Positions 51,122 through 59,860 of a stretch of 64,000 nt of DNA are shown in pieces. Location: contig JBOHGE010000030.1 in assembly GCA_050700055.1 (NCBI GenBank), positions 6,223-70,222 on the forward strand, given 5' to 3'. Source of the DNA: GCA-003244245 sp050700055 (lineage in GTDB: Bacteria; Actinomycetota; Actinomycetes; Mycobacteriales; Pseudonocardiaceae). Position 1 is the stretch's first letter. Every line of letters begins with the position of its first letter. A program made the position numbers and the translations under genes. The notes under the pieces were generated by a model. The model searched no databases. It saw only the letters and a list, made by a program, of their open reading frames with translations, and was not told where the DNA came from.

Positions 51122-52129
51122 GTGCGGCGATGGCTGATCGGGTTGGTGGCCGTCGGCTTGCTCGGCGGTCTCATCGCGGTGGCGGCGATCTCCGTCCTGC
51201 TCGGCGGTGTCGGTTCCGGAGACTGGGTGTTCGGCGCGCCGTGCGGGTCGGTGCTCGCGTCCACCGACCCGCGGGAAGCACCGCAGGTGGCCGTCCAGGT
51301 CGAGGACCTCGACGCCGAGCAGCGGGCCATCGTCGACCTGATCATCGCGATCGGCAAGCAGCGTGGGCTGCCGCCGCGGGCCTGGCAGATCGCCATCCAA
51401 GCCGGGATGACCGAGTCCCGGCTGCACAACCTCAGCTACGGTGACCGGGACTCGCTGGGTATCTTCCAGATGCGCCCGTCGATGGGCTGGGGCACTGTCG
51501 CCCAGGTCACCGATCCGGTCTACCAGATCAACAAGTTCTATGACGTGCTGCTGACGGTGCCCGGCTGGGAGACCCGCCGGCCCGGGGACATCGCGCAGGC
51601 GATCGAGCGGTCGGCCTTCCCGTTGCGTTACCACCAGTGGGAGCCGCTGGCCGTCAACGTGATCAGCACCGTCGGCGGCGACGTCGCGGCGTTCGTCCAG
51701 GCGTCCTGCACCACGCCACTGCCGGCGCCGTCCGAGGTCGCTGGGCGGGCGATGCAGTTCGCGCTCGGGGAGATCGGCAAACCCTACGTCTGGGGTGCCA
51801 CCGGTCCGGACTCCTACGACTGCTCGGGGCTGATGTTGCGGGCCTACCAGGCGGCCGGGGTCACCCTGCCCCGGGTGTCGCGGCAGCAGTACTGGGCCGG
51901 CGCCCAGCTGCCGGTGCGCCAAGCGCAACCCGGAGACCTGCTGTTCTGGGCTTATGACACCGCCAACCCCGATACCATCCACCACGTTGCGATGTACTTG
52001 GGTAACGGTCAGATGGTGGAGGCAGCCAACCAGACGGTGCCGCTGCGGCAGCGGGCCGTGAGTTTCGATGAGTACGAACTGATGCCACTCGCGGTCCGGC
52101 CCGGGGTGCCGGTCACCGCGAAGGCCTGA
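51122..52129 (+). CDS. Bifunctional cell-wall hydrolase (transglycosylase-like + NlpC/P60)
   Basis: 335 aa, GTG start, one N-terminal membrane helix. Residues 65-190 form a lysozyme/transglycosylase-like domain with Glu98 (AGMTESRLHN) and YGDRDSLGIFQMRPSMGWG. Residues 205-325 are NlpC/P60 with Cys234 (YDCSGL) and His287-288 (IHHVAMYLG). In conjugative elements such enzymes open the wall for the channel. Confidence 0.88.
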   Translation: MRRWLIGLVAVGLLGGLIAVAAISVLLGGVGSGDWVFGAPCGSVLASTDPREAPQVAVQVEDLDAEQRAIVDLIIAIGKQRGLPPRAWQIAIQAGMTESRLHNLSYGDRDSLGIFQMRPSMGWGTVAQVTDPVYQINKFYDVLLTVPGWETRRPGDIAQAIERSAFPLRYHQWEPLAVNVISTVGGDVAAFVQASCTTPLPAPSEVAGRAMQFALGEIGKPYVWGATGPDSYDCSGLMLRAYQAAGVTLPRVSRQQYWAGAQLPVRQAQPGDLLFWAYDTANPDTIHHVAMYLGNGQMVEAANQTVPLRQRAVSFDEYELMPLAVRPGVPVTAKA

Positions 52130-52144
52130 CATCCGGAGGTGACG

Positions 52145-52558
52145 GTGTACGCGTCGGACCCGATATCGCGACCGGCCGGTCGGCCCGCTTCGGCGACCCC
52201 GCTGCGGGACCATCTCGCGCTGACCAAGCTGGGGGTGGACGACGGCTATGTCGTGCTGCCGCGGTCGCTGGCCGAGGAGATGCCCCTGCCCTGGCAGCAG
52301 CAGATGGCCTACCTGATCGGGGAGTTGCACCAGACCTACGGCGACCTGCCGTGGCCCGTCTACCGGGTGGTGCCCAGCCGGGTCGAGAAGCTGGTCGACC
52401 TCGACGAGGGCCAGCTCGCCGAAGCCGGCTACCTGCTGGAGATCGACACCAGCGGCGAGCTGGTATACCGGGATCGCGACGACGCCGTGGTCACCGACCC
52501 CCAGTCCCGCGAGGTCCTGGTCTCCTGCCTGGACCCCATACCCCGCAGCTCCGCCTAG
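52145..52558 (+). CDS. Conserved hypothetical protein of the secretion operon
   Basis: 137 aa from the GTG at 52145, chosen because GGAG lies six bases upstream; a GTG at 52139 is alternative. DHLALTKLGVDDGYVVLPRSLAEEMPLPWQQQMAYLIG and YRVVPSRVEKLVDLDEGQLAEAGY suggest a soluble helical protein. Last gene before the terminator. Role unknown. Confidence 0.65.
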   Translation: MYASDPISRPAGRPASATPLRDHLALTKLGVDDGYVVLPRSLAEEMPLPWQQQMAYLIGELHQTYGDLPWPVYRVVPSRVEKLVDLDEGQLAEAGYLLEIDTSGELVYRDRDDAVVTDPQSREVLVSCLDPIPRSSA

Positions 52559-52599
52559 CCCAGCGCGCCCGTCCGGACCGGGACCCGCTCTGGTGTCGC

Positions 52600-52655
52600 C
52601 GAGTGCGGCATGAGAGCTGTCCGCAGCCGCCCTGACAGCTCTGGTGTCGCACTCG
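52600..52655. terminator. Two-part hairpin after the secretion operon
   Basis: Inner stem AGAGCTGTC / GACAGCTCT (52613-52621, 52634-52642). Outer stem CGAGTGCG / CGCACTCG (52600-52607, 52648-52655), separated by a symmetric 5-base internal loop. Confidence 0.6.
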
Positions 52656-52778
52656 GCGCATGCAGGGCTGTCGCTGCGAGGTAGGGGTGATCACGACCGG
52701 CAGCAACTCCCGCAGGGCGGCGCGCAGCGGCTAGGGAGTTGGCTCTGAGGGCGATCTGCGAGACATAGAGTTCGGCGT

Positions 52779-53627
52779 ATGCCCGACCGGGCTCTCACCG
52801 CGATCCTGTCTGTTCTGCGCTGCCCGCTTTGCGTGGCCCGATTGTCGCTGGTCAGCCGATCCCTGCGCTGTGCACGCGGGCACTGCTTCGATATCGCGCG
52901 CCAGGGATACGTCAACCTCTACTCCGGTCATCGCCGAACGGCAACGGCCGACACCTCGCCGATGGTTGCCGCGCGTGACGCCTTTCTCAGCGCGGGCCAC
53001 TACGCACCGATCGCGAGCACACTGGCGTCGCTGGGCGCACGCCTGAACCCCGCGGCCGGCCCAGGCGTCGCCGTCGATCTCGCCGGAGGAACCGGCTACT
53101 ACCTCGGCGCCTTCCTCGGCTCGGTCACCGCACGCGCCGGAATCTGCCTGGACCTGTCAAAACCAGCGCTGCGCAGGGCTGTGCGGACCCATCCTCGCGT
53201 CGCAGCCGTGGGTGCCGACGTGTGGCGACGGCTCCCCCTCGCCAATGGCTCAGCCGCGATCGTCCTGAGCGTCTTCGGGCCCCGCAACACCGAGGAGATC
53301 AGGCGCGTGCTGGCGCGCGACGGGATTTTACTGCTGGTCACGCCGACCGCCCAACACCTCCATGAGGTGATCAGCGACCTCGGGATGCTCACCGTCGACG
53401 CCGCTAAGCCCCAACGCCTGGCCGCGAGCCTGGCCGAGCTCGATCTCGCATTCGAACAGACGCTGACCTATCGCGTTGCACTACATCACCCAGACCTGAG
53501 CAATCTCGTCGCGATGGGACCCAGCGCCCGCCACATCCCAACAGCTGATCTTGCGCACCGAGTTGCCGCCCTGCCCCAACCGCTCCTGGTGACCGTCTCG
53601 GTACGCGTCGCTGCATACCGCGGGTGA
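52779..53627 (+). CDS. RlmA-type 23S rRNA (guanine-N1) methyltransferase
   Basis: 282 aa. The N-terminal zinc finger Cys15, Cys18, Cys31, His35 (CPLC ... CARGHCFD) and ARQGYVNLY are hallmarks of RlmA/TlrB. The SAM-binding domain has AVDLAGGTGYYLG and CLDLSKPALRRA. In actinomycetes the TlrB branch methylates the exit-tunnel hairpin and protects from macrolides such as tylosin. Whether this one is a housekeeping or resistance enzyme cannot be read here. Confidence 0.85.
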   Translation: MPDRALTAILSVLRCPLCVARLSLVSRSLRCARGHCFDIARQGYVNLYSGHRRTATADTSPMVAARDAFLSAGHYAPIASTLASLGARLNPAAGPGVAVDLAGGTGYYLGAFLGSVTARAGICLDLSKPALRRAVRTHPRVAAVGADVWRRLPLANGSAAIVLSVFGPRNTEEIRRVLARDGILLLVTPTAQHLHEVISDLGMLTVDAAKPQRLAASLAELDLAFEQTLTYRVALHHPDLSNLVAMGPSARHIPTADLAHRVAALPQPLLVTVSVRVAAYRG

Positions 53628-53765
53628 CAGTGGAGGTGAACACTTTCCCGGCACGCAAGGGATATCGGTGTTCGCAGCACTGTGCGATCGCCGCAGCGCA
53701 CGTGATCGCTCGGCGGGTTCCCATCAAGAGCAGCTATCCCGGCATCCCCCGCTGCCACGACCCCA

Positions 53766-53828
53766 TGATCGCTGTTTGGGTGCCGAAAACGACAAAATTT
53801 GTCGTTTTCGGCACCCAAACAGCGATCA
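53766..53828. terminator. 63-nt near-perfect inverted repeat between convergent genes
   Basis: 31-bp perfect stem around a single A; left arm includes GCTGTTTGGGTGCCGAAAAC. It lies in the gap between the methyltransferase and panB (53628-53945), where no gene is seen, and would stop transcription from both sides. Confidence 0.75.
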
Positions 53829-53945
53829 CCACCCCGAGAAACACCATCCAGCTGAGTGGCATTGCCCCATTGGGGTCCATAGCCGATGTGCTCGTAGCTC
53901 TCGGGCCCGCCTCGACTACCGCAGATCTGAGACACGCACGGGATA

Positions 53946-54797
53946 TCAGTGGTAGGTGTGCTCCGGGCCTGGGTAGGCGCCGGAGCGGACCTCCTCGGCG
54001 AAGCGGTTCGCGGCTTCTCGCAGCCCGTCGCCGAGCCCCACATAGGTCTTGACGAACTTCGCCGGGCGGCCGCCGGGAACTCGGAAGGCTGCCATGTCCT
54101 GCCACACCATGACCTGGGCGTCGCAGTCGGGTCCTGCGCCGATGCCGATGGTGGGCACCTCGGTGGCCGCGGTCACCCGGGCCGCGAGCTCGGCGGGCAC
54201 CACCTCCAGGACGATGGCGAACACGCCCGTAGCCTCCAGCGCCTTCGCGTCCTCCACCAGCCGCTCGCCCTGCTCGCCGCGGCCCTGCACCGAGTATCCG
54301 CCCAGGGCGTGCACCGACTGCGGGGTGAGCCCGAGGTGGGCCATCACCGGCACACCCGCCGCGACCAGCTCCTCAACCTGGGGCAGGACGCGACGCCCAC
54401 CCTCCAGCTTCACTGCATGTGCACCGGACTCTTTGAGGAAACGCGCCGCGGTCTCCAAAGCTTGCGCGGGGGAGGACTGGTAGGAGCCGAAGGGCAGGTC
54501 AGCCACGACGAGCGCGCGACGAGCACCGCGGACCACACCACGGGCCAGCGGTATCAGCTCGTCGACGGTCACCGGCACCGTTGTGTCATAGCCGTACACG
54601 ACGTTGGCTGCGGAGTCCCCGACCAGCAGGACGGGAATGCCCGCGGCATCCAGCAGGGTCGCGGTGGAGTAGTCGTACGCGGTGAGCATCGCCCATTTCT
54701 CGCCGCGCCGCTTGGCTGCGAGAAGGTCCTGCACGCGGACTCGCCTGATCTGGTGGTCCGGGCCGGGCAAGGCGAGATCGACAGCAGCAGCGGTCAT
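53946..54797 (-). CDS. panB: Ketopantoate hydroxymethyltransferase
   Basis: 283 aa from the ATG at 54797, with GAGGGAGGA 9 bases upstream. First step of pantothenate synthesis. Motifs: KWAMLTAYDYSTATLLD, VGDSAANVVYGYDTTVPVT, DLPFGSY, AVKLEGG, MAHLGLTPQSVHALGG and TIGIGAGPDCDAQ. The M. tuberculosis panB is likewise near the glnA2 and CaeA-type genes. Confidence 0.95.
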   Translation of the reverse strand: MTAAAVDLALPGPDHQIRRVRVQDLLAAKRRGEKWAMLTAYDYSTATLLDAAGIPVLLVGDSAANVVYGYDTTVPVTVDELIPLARGVVRGARRALVVADLPFGSYQSSPAQALETAARFLKESGAHAVKLEGGRRVLPQVEELVAAGVPVMAHLGLTPQSVHALGGYSVQGRGEQGERLVEDAKALEATGVFAIVLEVVPAELAARVTAATEVPTIGIGAGPDCDAQVMVWQDMAAFRVPGGRPAKFVKTYVGLGDGLREAANRFAEEVRSGAYPGPEHTYH

Positions 54798-54913
54798 CGT
54801 TGACCGTCCTCCCTCGAGGCCGGCTGTCGTCGCCGGTCCCCGGGTTGTGCCGGATGGCTGATACCGAAAGCGTGGCACCAAGTTCGGTGTCGAGCATCGG
54901 CGTGCGACGAGAT

Positions 54914-56644
54914 TCACAGCTCGGGGGATCGTTCGCGCCAGCGGTTGGTGATCGGCAACCGCCGGTCCCGCCCGAAGGCTTTCAAGGTGATTTTCGTACC
55001 GGGTGGGTACTGCCGACGTTTGTACTCCGCGGTGTCCACCAGCCGCACGATGTGCTCGACCTGGTCCGGCTCGAACCCGGCAGCCACCAGCTCGGCGAAA
55101 CCGCGATCGCCCATCACGTACCCGTCCAGGACGGCGTCGAGCAGCAGGTAGTCGGGTAGCGAGTCGCTGTCGAGCTGGCCGGGACGAAGCTCGGCTGAGG
55201 GCGGTTTGCCGATCGAGCTCGGCGGGATCGGTGGGGTCTCACCGCGCTTGCCGGCCACCGCGTTGCGCCACCGCGCCAGCGCCCACACCGCGGTCTTGGG
55301 CAGGTCCTTGATCGGCGCGAACCCGCCGACGGCGTCACCGTAGATCGTCGAGTAGCCCACCGCGAGCTCGGACTTGTTCCCGGTAGCCAGCACCAGATGG
55401 CCGTGCTGGTTGGACAGCGCCATCAGGGTCACCCCCCGGCAACGGGCCTGGACGTTCTCCTCGGCGACTCCGGACAACCCGAGCTGCTTCACGAACACGT
55501 CGACCAGCTCGGTGATCGGCTGCACCTGATAGTGCAGACCGGTGCGCTCGGCGAGGTCGGCGGCGTCGGATCGGGAATGCGCCGAGGAATACGACGAGGG
55601 CATGGACACCCCGTACACCGCGCCGGCGCCCAGCGCGTCCACCGCCAGCGCGGCACACACCGCGGAGTCGATCCCGCCGGACAGTCCGAGCACCACCGAC
55701 CGGAATCCGTTCTTGCGCGCATAGTCCCGCAAGCCGATCTCCAACGCGCCCCACACCTCGGCCTCGTCGGACAGCGGCTCGGCCACCGACATAGCGAACC
55801 CAGGGCAGTAGGCCGGTAGCGGATCATCGGTGAGGACCACCCGGGACACGTCCAGCCCGGCGTACCGCCCTACTGCCCTGGCCGAACCGCCGGGCAGGTC
55901 CAGGTCGAGCACCAGGAGCTGCTCGCGGAACCGCGGCGCTCGCAACAGCAGCTCCGTACACCCGCTGACCACCATCGAGTCACCGTCGAAGACCAACTCG
56001 TCCTGGCCCCCCACCAGGTTGACGTAAACCACTGGCGCGCCCGCCTCGGTGGCGCGGCGGGCCACCAACGCCAGCCGCGCGTCGTCTTTGCAACGCTCGT
56101 ACGGGGACGCGTTGGGGGCGACCACCAAGTCCACCCCGGCCTGCGCCAGCGCGGTGATCGGGCCGCCCACCTGCCAGAGGTCCTCGCAGATCACCATCCC
56201 GATCTCCAGGCCGTGCAGCCGGAACACGGCCAGCGAGGTGCCGGGGATGAAGTAGCGGCGCTCGTCGAACACCCCGTAGTTGGGCAGATGGTGCTTGAAC
56301 TGGCGGGCCACCACCTGACCGCGGTGCAAGACCGCGACCGCGTTGCGGGGACCTCGGCCGTTGTCGTGGTCCAGATATCCCACGACGGCGGCCAGCTCGC
56401 CGCAGCCGTCCGCCACGAGCCGCCCGGCCAGTGCGTGCAGAGCCTGCACCGAGGCGGCGGCGAAGGACTTGCGCATCGCCAGGTCCTCCACCGGATATCC
56501 GGTCAGCGCCATCTCACCGAACACCACGAGGTGCGCACCGGCGGCGGCGGCTTCCCGGCAGCTCGCAGTGATCCGTACAGCGTTGCCCGCGAGATCACCC
56601 ACGCACGGGTTCACCTGAGCCAAGGCCAGCCGGAGCTGCGGCAT
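54914..56644 (-). CDS. nadE: Glutamine-dependent NAD+ synthetase
   Basis: 576 aa from the ATG at 56644 (MPQLRLALAQVNPCVGD). The N-terminal nitrilase-type amidase has Glu44 (VFGEMALTGYP), a lysine in RQFKHHLPNYGVFDE and Cys in VICEDLW. The C-terminal synthetase has the ATP loop LGLSGGIDSAV, LATGNKSELAVGY and GGFAPIKDLPKT. Converts deamido-NAD to NAD using glutamine. Upstream is a 34-base tandem repeat shared with the divergent peptidase promoter. Confidence 0.95.
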   Translation of the reverse strand: MPQLRLALAQVNPCVGDLAGNAVRITASCREAAAAGAHLVVFGEMALTGYPVEDLAMRKSFAAASVQALHALAGRLVADGCGELAAVVGYLDHDNGRGPRNAVAVLHRGQVVARQFKHHLPNYGVFDERRYFIPGTSLAVFRLHGLEIGMVICEDLWQVGGPITALAQAGVDLVVAPNASPYERCKDDARLALVARRATEAGAPVVYVNLVGGQDELVFDGDSMVVSGCTELLLRAPRFREQLLVLDLDLPGGSARAVGRYAGLDVSRVVLTDDPLPAYCPGFAMSVAEPLSDEAEVWGALEIGLRDYARKNGFRSVVLGLSGGIDSAVCAALAVDALGAGAVYGVSMPSSYSSAHSRSDAADLAERTGLHYQVQPITELVDVFVKQLGLSGVAEENVQARCRGVTLMALSNQHGHLVLATGNKSELAVGYSTIYGDAVGGFAPIKDLPKTAVWALARWRNAVAGKRGETPPIPPSSIGKPPSAELRPGQLDSDSLPDYLLLDAVLDGYVMGDRGFAELVAAGFEPDQVEHIVRLVDTAEYKRRQYPPGTKITLKAFGRDRRLPITNRWRERSPEL

Positions 56645-56653
56645 GACCTCATA

Positions 56654-56712
56654 ATCCAGCACTCTCCCGCGGAGGCGGGAAAATATCATCCAGCACCGTC
56701 CCGCGGAGGCGG
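56654..56712. repeat. Two 25-bp tandem repeats between nadE and the peptidase
   Basis: Units 56654-56678 and 56688-56712 share 23 of 25 bases (ATCCAGCAC, then CCCGCGGAGGCGG), period 34. Each holds the dyad CCGC-GGAG-GCGG. The AT-rich AAAATATC between them may serve as a promoter for both genes, so the repeats may be operators. Confidence 0.5.
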
Positions 56713-56741
56713 CGTACGGACCGCTCACTAGACTGCGCCGA

Positions 56742-58349
56742 ATGCCTGGTGCGTTGCGACTGACCGCTGCTCTGGTGTCCGTGCTCGCCCTCGGCGGTTG
56801 CACGGCCCAAGCCGCCGGGGACCGGCTGTCCGCCGATGTTGCGGCGCCAGCCGTAGGTGTCCAGCCCGCCGGGCGCCCGGCCGGCCAGGTGCCCCCGGGA
56901 CTGGAGCGGTTCTACAGCCAGCAGCTCACCTGGGGTGGCTGCGGCGAGTTCGCCACCACCGAGCGCTCCCAGAGCTCGTTCGCCGACCCCGCGCTGCAGT
57001 GCACCCGAGTGGAGGTGCCGCTGGACTACACCAACCCGCAAGGGCGCGCCGCGCGGCTCGGGTTGCTGCGCCGTCCGGCCGACAACCAGCAAGAGCGGCT
57101 GGGTTCCCTGCTGGTCAACCCCGGCGGTCCCGGTGGGTCGGGAATGAGCGCGGTGGCGTCGTTGGCCTCGACGGTGGACGGCACCGAACTGGGTCGCCGG
57201 CTGGACTTGGTCGGATTCGATCCGCGCGGCATCGGCGCCAGCGAGCCGAAGATCCTCTGCCGGAGCACTCAGGAGCAGGATGCCGAGCGGCTCGACCTCG
57301 ATCTGGACACCTCACCGGCGGGGATCGAGCAGACCGAGCAGGAGAACCGGGACTACGCCGCGCTGTGCGCCCAGCGGTTGGGCGTGGATGTCCTGGCCAA
57401 CGCGGGGACCAGGGACGTTGCCCGGGACATGGACGTGCTGCGCGCAGTGCTGGGCGACGAGAAGCTCAACTACCTGGGTTACTCCTACGGCACCCGGATC
57501 GGTACCGCCTACGCCGAGCAGTTCCCGGGCAACGTGCGGGCGATGGTGCTCGACGGCGCGCTGGACCCGGATGAGGTCCTGGTGGAGAGCCTGGTGAATC
57601 AGGGCGCCGGGTTTCAGAAGTCGTTCGATGCCTTCGTCGACTGGTGTCTCACCCAGCCACAGTGCTGGCTGGGTACCACCCCGAAGGACCAGGCCAGCCG
57701 GAGGTTCCAAGAACTACTGCTGCCGTTGGCCACCGCGGTGCTGCCGATCGGTAACCGCACACTGTCGTACAACGACGCCACCATCGGCACCATCCAAGCG
57801 TTGTACAGCGACCAGTTCTGGCCGGTGCTCAACCGGGGCCTCACCCAGCTGGTCGCCGGTGATGGCTCCACCCTGCTGACCCTGGCCGACATCTACTACC
57901 AACGGGACGAGCAGGGCTACTCCGGTAGCCAGGACGCTTTCAAGGCCGTCCGCTGCGTCGACGACCCCCCGGTGACCGATCCGGTGGTGATCCTGGAGGC
58001 CGATCGGCGTTACCGGGAGGTCGCGCCCTTCCTCAATGACGGCAACCCACCGTCAGCGGCCCGGGACGCCTGCGCTTTCTGGCCGGTACCGCCGACGTTC
58101 AAGCCCGGCAAGCCGGAGGTGAACGGCCTGCCGACGGTGCTGGTGATCTCCACGACCGGTGACCCGGCTACCCCGTACCAGGCCGGGGTGGAACTCGCCA
58201 ACCAGCTCAACGCCAGATTGCTCAGTTTCGAAGGCCAGCAGCACACCGTCGCCCTGCAGAGCGTGCCATGCGTGGACGAGACGGTGTCGAACTACCTGGT
58301 CCGGCTCATCCTGCCGAAACGTAACACGTTGTGCGTCGCCGGATCGTGA
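56742..58349 (+). CDS. Secreted alpha/beta hydrolase, tripeptidyl aminopeptidase type lipoprotein
   Basis: 535 aa. Lipoprotein signal ending LALGGC (Cys20). VNPGGPGGSG forms the oxyanion hole, Ser248 sits in GYSYGTRIG, the C-terminal TAP-like domain holds ISTTGDPATPYQ (Asp) and EGQQHTVALQ (His). Related to the mycobacterial Rv2223c/Rv2224c (CaeA) proteases and Streptomyces Slp enzymes, which cleave peptides or esters at the cell surface. Its 3' end overlaps the convergent MFS gene by 44 bases. Confidence 0.9.
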   Translation: MPGALRLTAALVSVLALGGCTAQAAGDRLSADVAAPAVGVQPAGRPAGQVPPGLERFYSQQLTWGGCGEFATTERSQSSFADPALQCTRVEVPLDYTNPQGRAARLGLLRRPADNQQERLGSLLVNPGGPGGSGMSAVASLASTVDGTELGRRLDLVGFDPRGIGASEPKILCRSTQEQDAERLDLDLDTSPAGIEQTEQENRDYAALCAQRLGVDVLANAGTRDVARDMDVLRAVLGDEKLNYLGYSYGTRIGTAYAEQFPGNVRAMVLDGALDPDEVLVESLVNQGAGFQKSFDAFVDWCLTQPQCWLGTTPKDQASRRFQELLLPLATAVLPIGNRTLSYNDATIGTIQALYSDQFWPVLNRGLTQLVAGDGSTLLTLADIYYQRDEQGYSGSQDAFKAVRCVDDPPVTDPVVILEADRRYREVAPFLNDGNPPSAARDACAFWPVPPTFKPGKPEVNGLPTVLVISTTGDPATPYQAGVELANQLNARLLSFEGQQHTVALQSVPCVDETVSNYLVRLILPKRNTLCVAGS

Positions 58350-59844
58350 GCCTGTTGCTGATCAACAGCGCGCCGACCGCGCCGAGCAGGCACACCGCAG
58401 CGGTGAGCAGGAAGATCTCCCGGTACTGGGTGCGCAGCGCCGCCTCCAAGACCAACTGGTAGTCGGCCAGCCGGCGCTGGTAGATCTCAGTGCTGACCCC
58501 GAAGGGCAGCGGGGTGGCCAGCGCCGCGGTGAGCTCGCGGAAGCGGTGCAGTCCCCACGCCGACAACGCCGCGACCCCGACCAGCATCCCGGTCATCCGG
58601 GCCACCACGACCGCGGCGGACACCACACCGTGCCGGTCGCCCGGCGTGGCGCGCAACGCCGCCACGGACAGTGGTGCGATCACCAGGCCGAGCCCGAAAC
58701 CGGCCAGCGCCAGATCACAGTCCAGCCGCGGCAGGGTGAGCAGACCGAGATCGTGGCGAGCCGCCAGGACATCCACCGGCCAGCCCGCCACCAGCAGGTA
58801 ACCGGCCGCGGCCAGCAGCATGCCGGTGACGGCCACCCCCGCGGCACCGACCCGTCCGGCGACGAACCCGCCGACCAGCGCACCCACCGGCAGCGCGACC
58901 AGGAACCGGACCAGCAGCACGGTCGCACCGGCGGCGTCGCGGCCCAGCAACGTCTGCGCGTAGAGCACCACGTCGACCAGGGTCACCATCAGGGCTGCGC
59001 CGGCGGCCAGGCTGACTCCCAGCGCACTGAGGAAGACCCGCCACCGCACGCCGTCGGGATCCAGCAACCGCACCGCTGACCAGCGCTCCCACAGCACGAA
59101 CGCCACCCCGGTCACCGCGGCCACTCCCAGCACCGACCACCCCCAGGGTGGCAACACCGCACGGTCGGGTTCGGGGTTGTACAGCCCCACCACCAGCAAC
59201 CCCAGGGTGAGCGCCAGCAGGCCACCGCCGACGAGGTCCAGCGGTGCCCGCCGACTACTGGACCTCGTCGCAGCCGGTACCGCCAGCTGAACCGCCAGCA
59301 TCGCGGCGAGCGCGATCGGGACGTTCACCCAGAACACCCCGCGCCAGCCGGCCAGCGCGGCCACCGCCACGCCGTACAGCGGGCCCAGCACGCTACCCAG
59401 CTCCTGAGCCGCACCGAGCGCGCCCAACGCGGTGGACCGGCCCCGATCCGGCCACAGGTCAGCGGCCAGTGCCATGGACACCGGGAGCAACGCCCCACCG
59501 GCGACGCCCTGCAGGACCCGGCCGGCCACCAGCACCGGCAGCGTCGTCGCCGCGGCGGTCACCGCCGACCCGACCGCGAACATGATCAGGCAGACCTGCA
59601 GCAGCGCACGCCGGCCGAAGCGGTCGGACGCCTGACCCAGCAGTGGCATCGCGGCGACATAGCCCAGCAGGAAACCGGTGACGATCGGGGTGGCCCGCTC
59701 CAGGCGGTTCAGCGGCACCTGCAGGTCGCGGATGATGTCGACCAGCAAGCTGACCACGACGTAGGCGTCCAGCGCGGCCAGCAGGGTGACCAGCGCGCCG
59801 GCGCCAAGGGCCAGGCCGCGCCGGCCGACCGGGATCAGGCTCAT
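58306..59844 (-). CDS. MFS transporter, P55 (Rv1410c)-like
   Basis: 512 aa, about 14 helices. LLAALDAYVVVSLLVDIIRDL at the first helix with its conserved Asp, SDRFGRRALLQ loop, GRVLQGVAGGALLPVSMALAADLWP. It follows the LprG gene by 16 bases. The P55-LprG pair moves triacylated lipids and affects drug sensitivity in mycobacteria. Without the LprG neighbour it would be called a DHA2 drug exporter. Confidence 0.85.
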   Translation of the reverse strand: MSLIPVGRRGLALGAGALVTLLAALDAYVVVSLLVDIIRDLQVPLNRLERATPIVTGFLLGYVAAMPLLGQASDRFGRRALLQVCLIMFAVGSAVTAAATTLPVLVAGRVLQGVAGGALLPVSMALAADLWPDRGRSTALGALGAAQELGSVLGPLYGVAVAALAGWRGVFWVNVPIALAAMLAVQLAVPAATRSSSRRAPLDLVGGGLLALTLGLLVVGLYNPEPDRAVLPPWGWSVLGVAAVTGVAFVLWERWSAVRLLDPDGVRWRVFLSALGVSLAAGAALMVTLVDVVLYAQTLLGRDAAGATVLLVRFLVALPVGALVGGFVAGRVGAAGVAVTGMLLAAAGYLLVAGWPVDVLAARHDLGLLTLPRLDCDLALAGFGLGLVIAPLSVAALRATPGDRHGVVSAAVVVARMTGMLVGVAALSAWGLHRFRELTAALATPLPFGVSTEIYQRRLADYQLVLEAALRTQYREIFLLTAAVCLLGAVGALLISNRLTIRRRTTCYVSAG

Positions 59845-59860
59845 CGGAGGCAGGCCGGGA

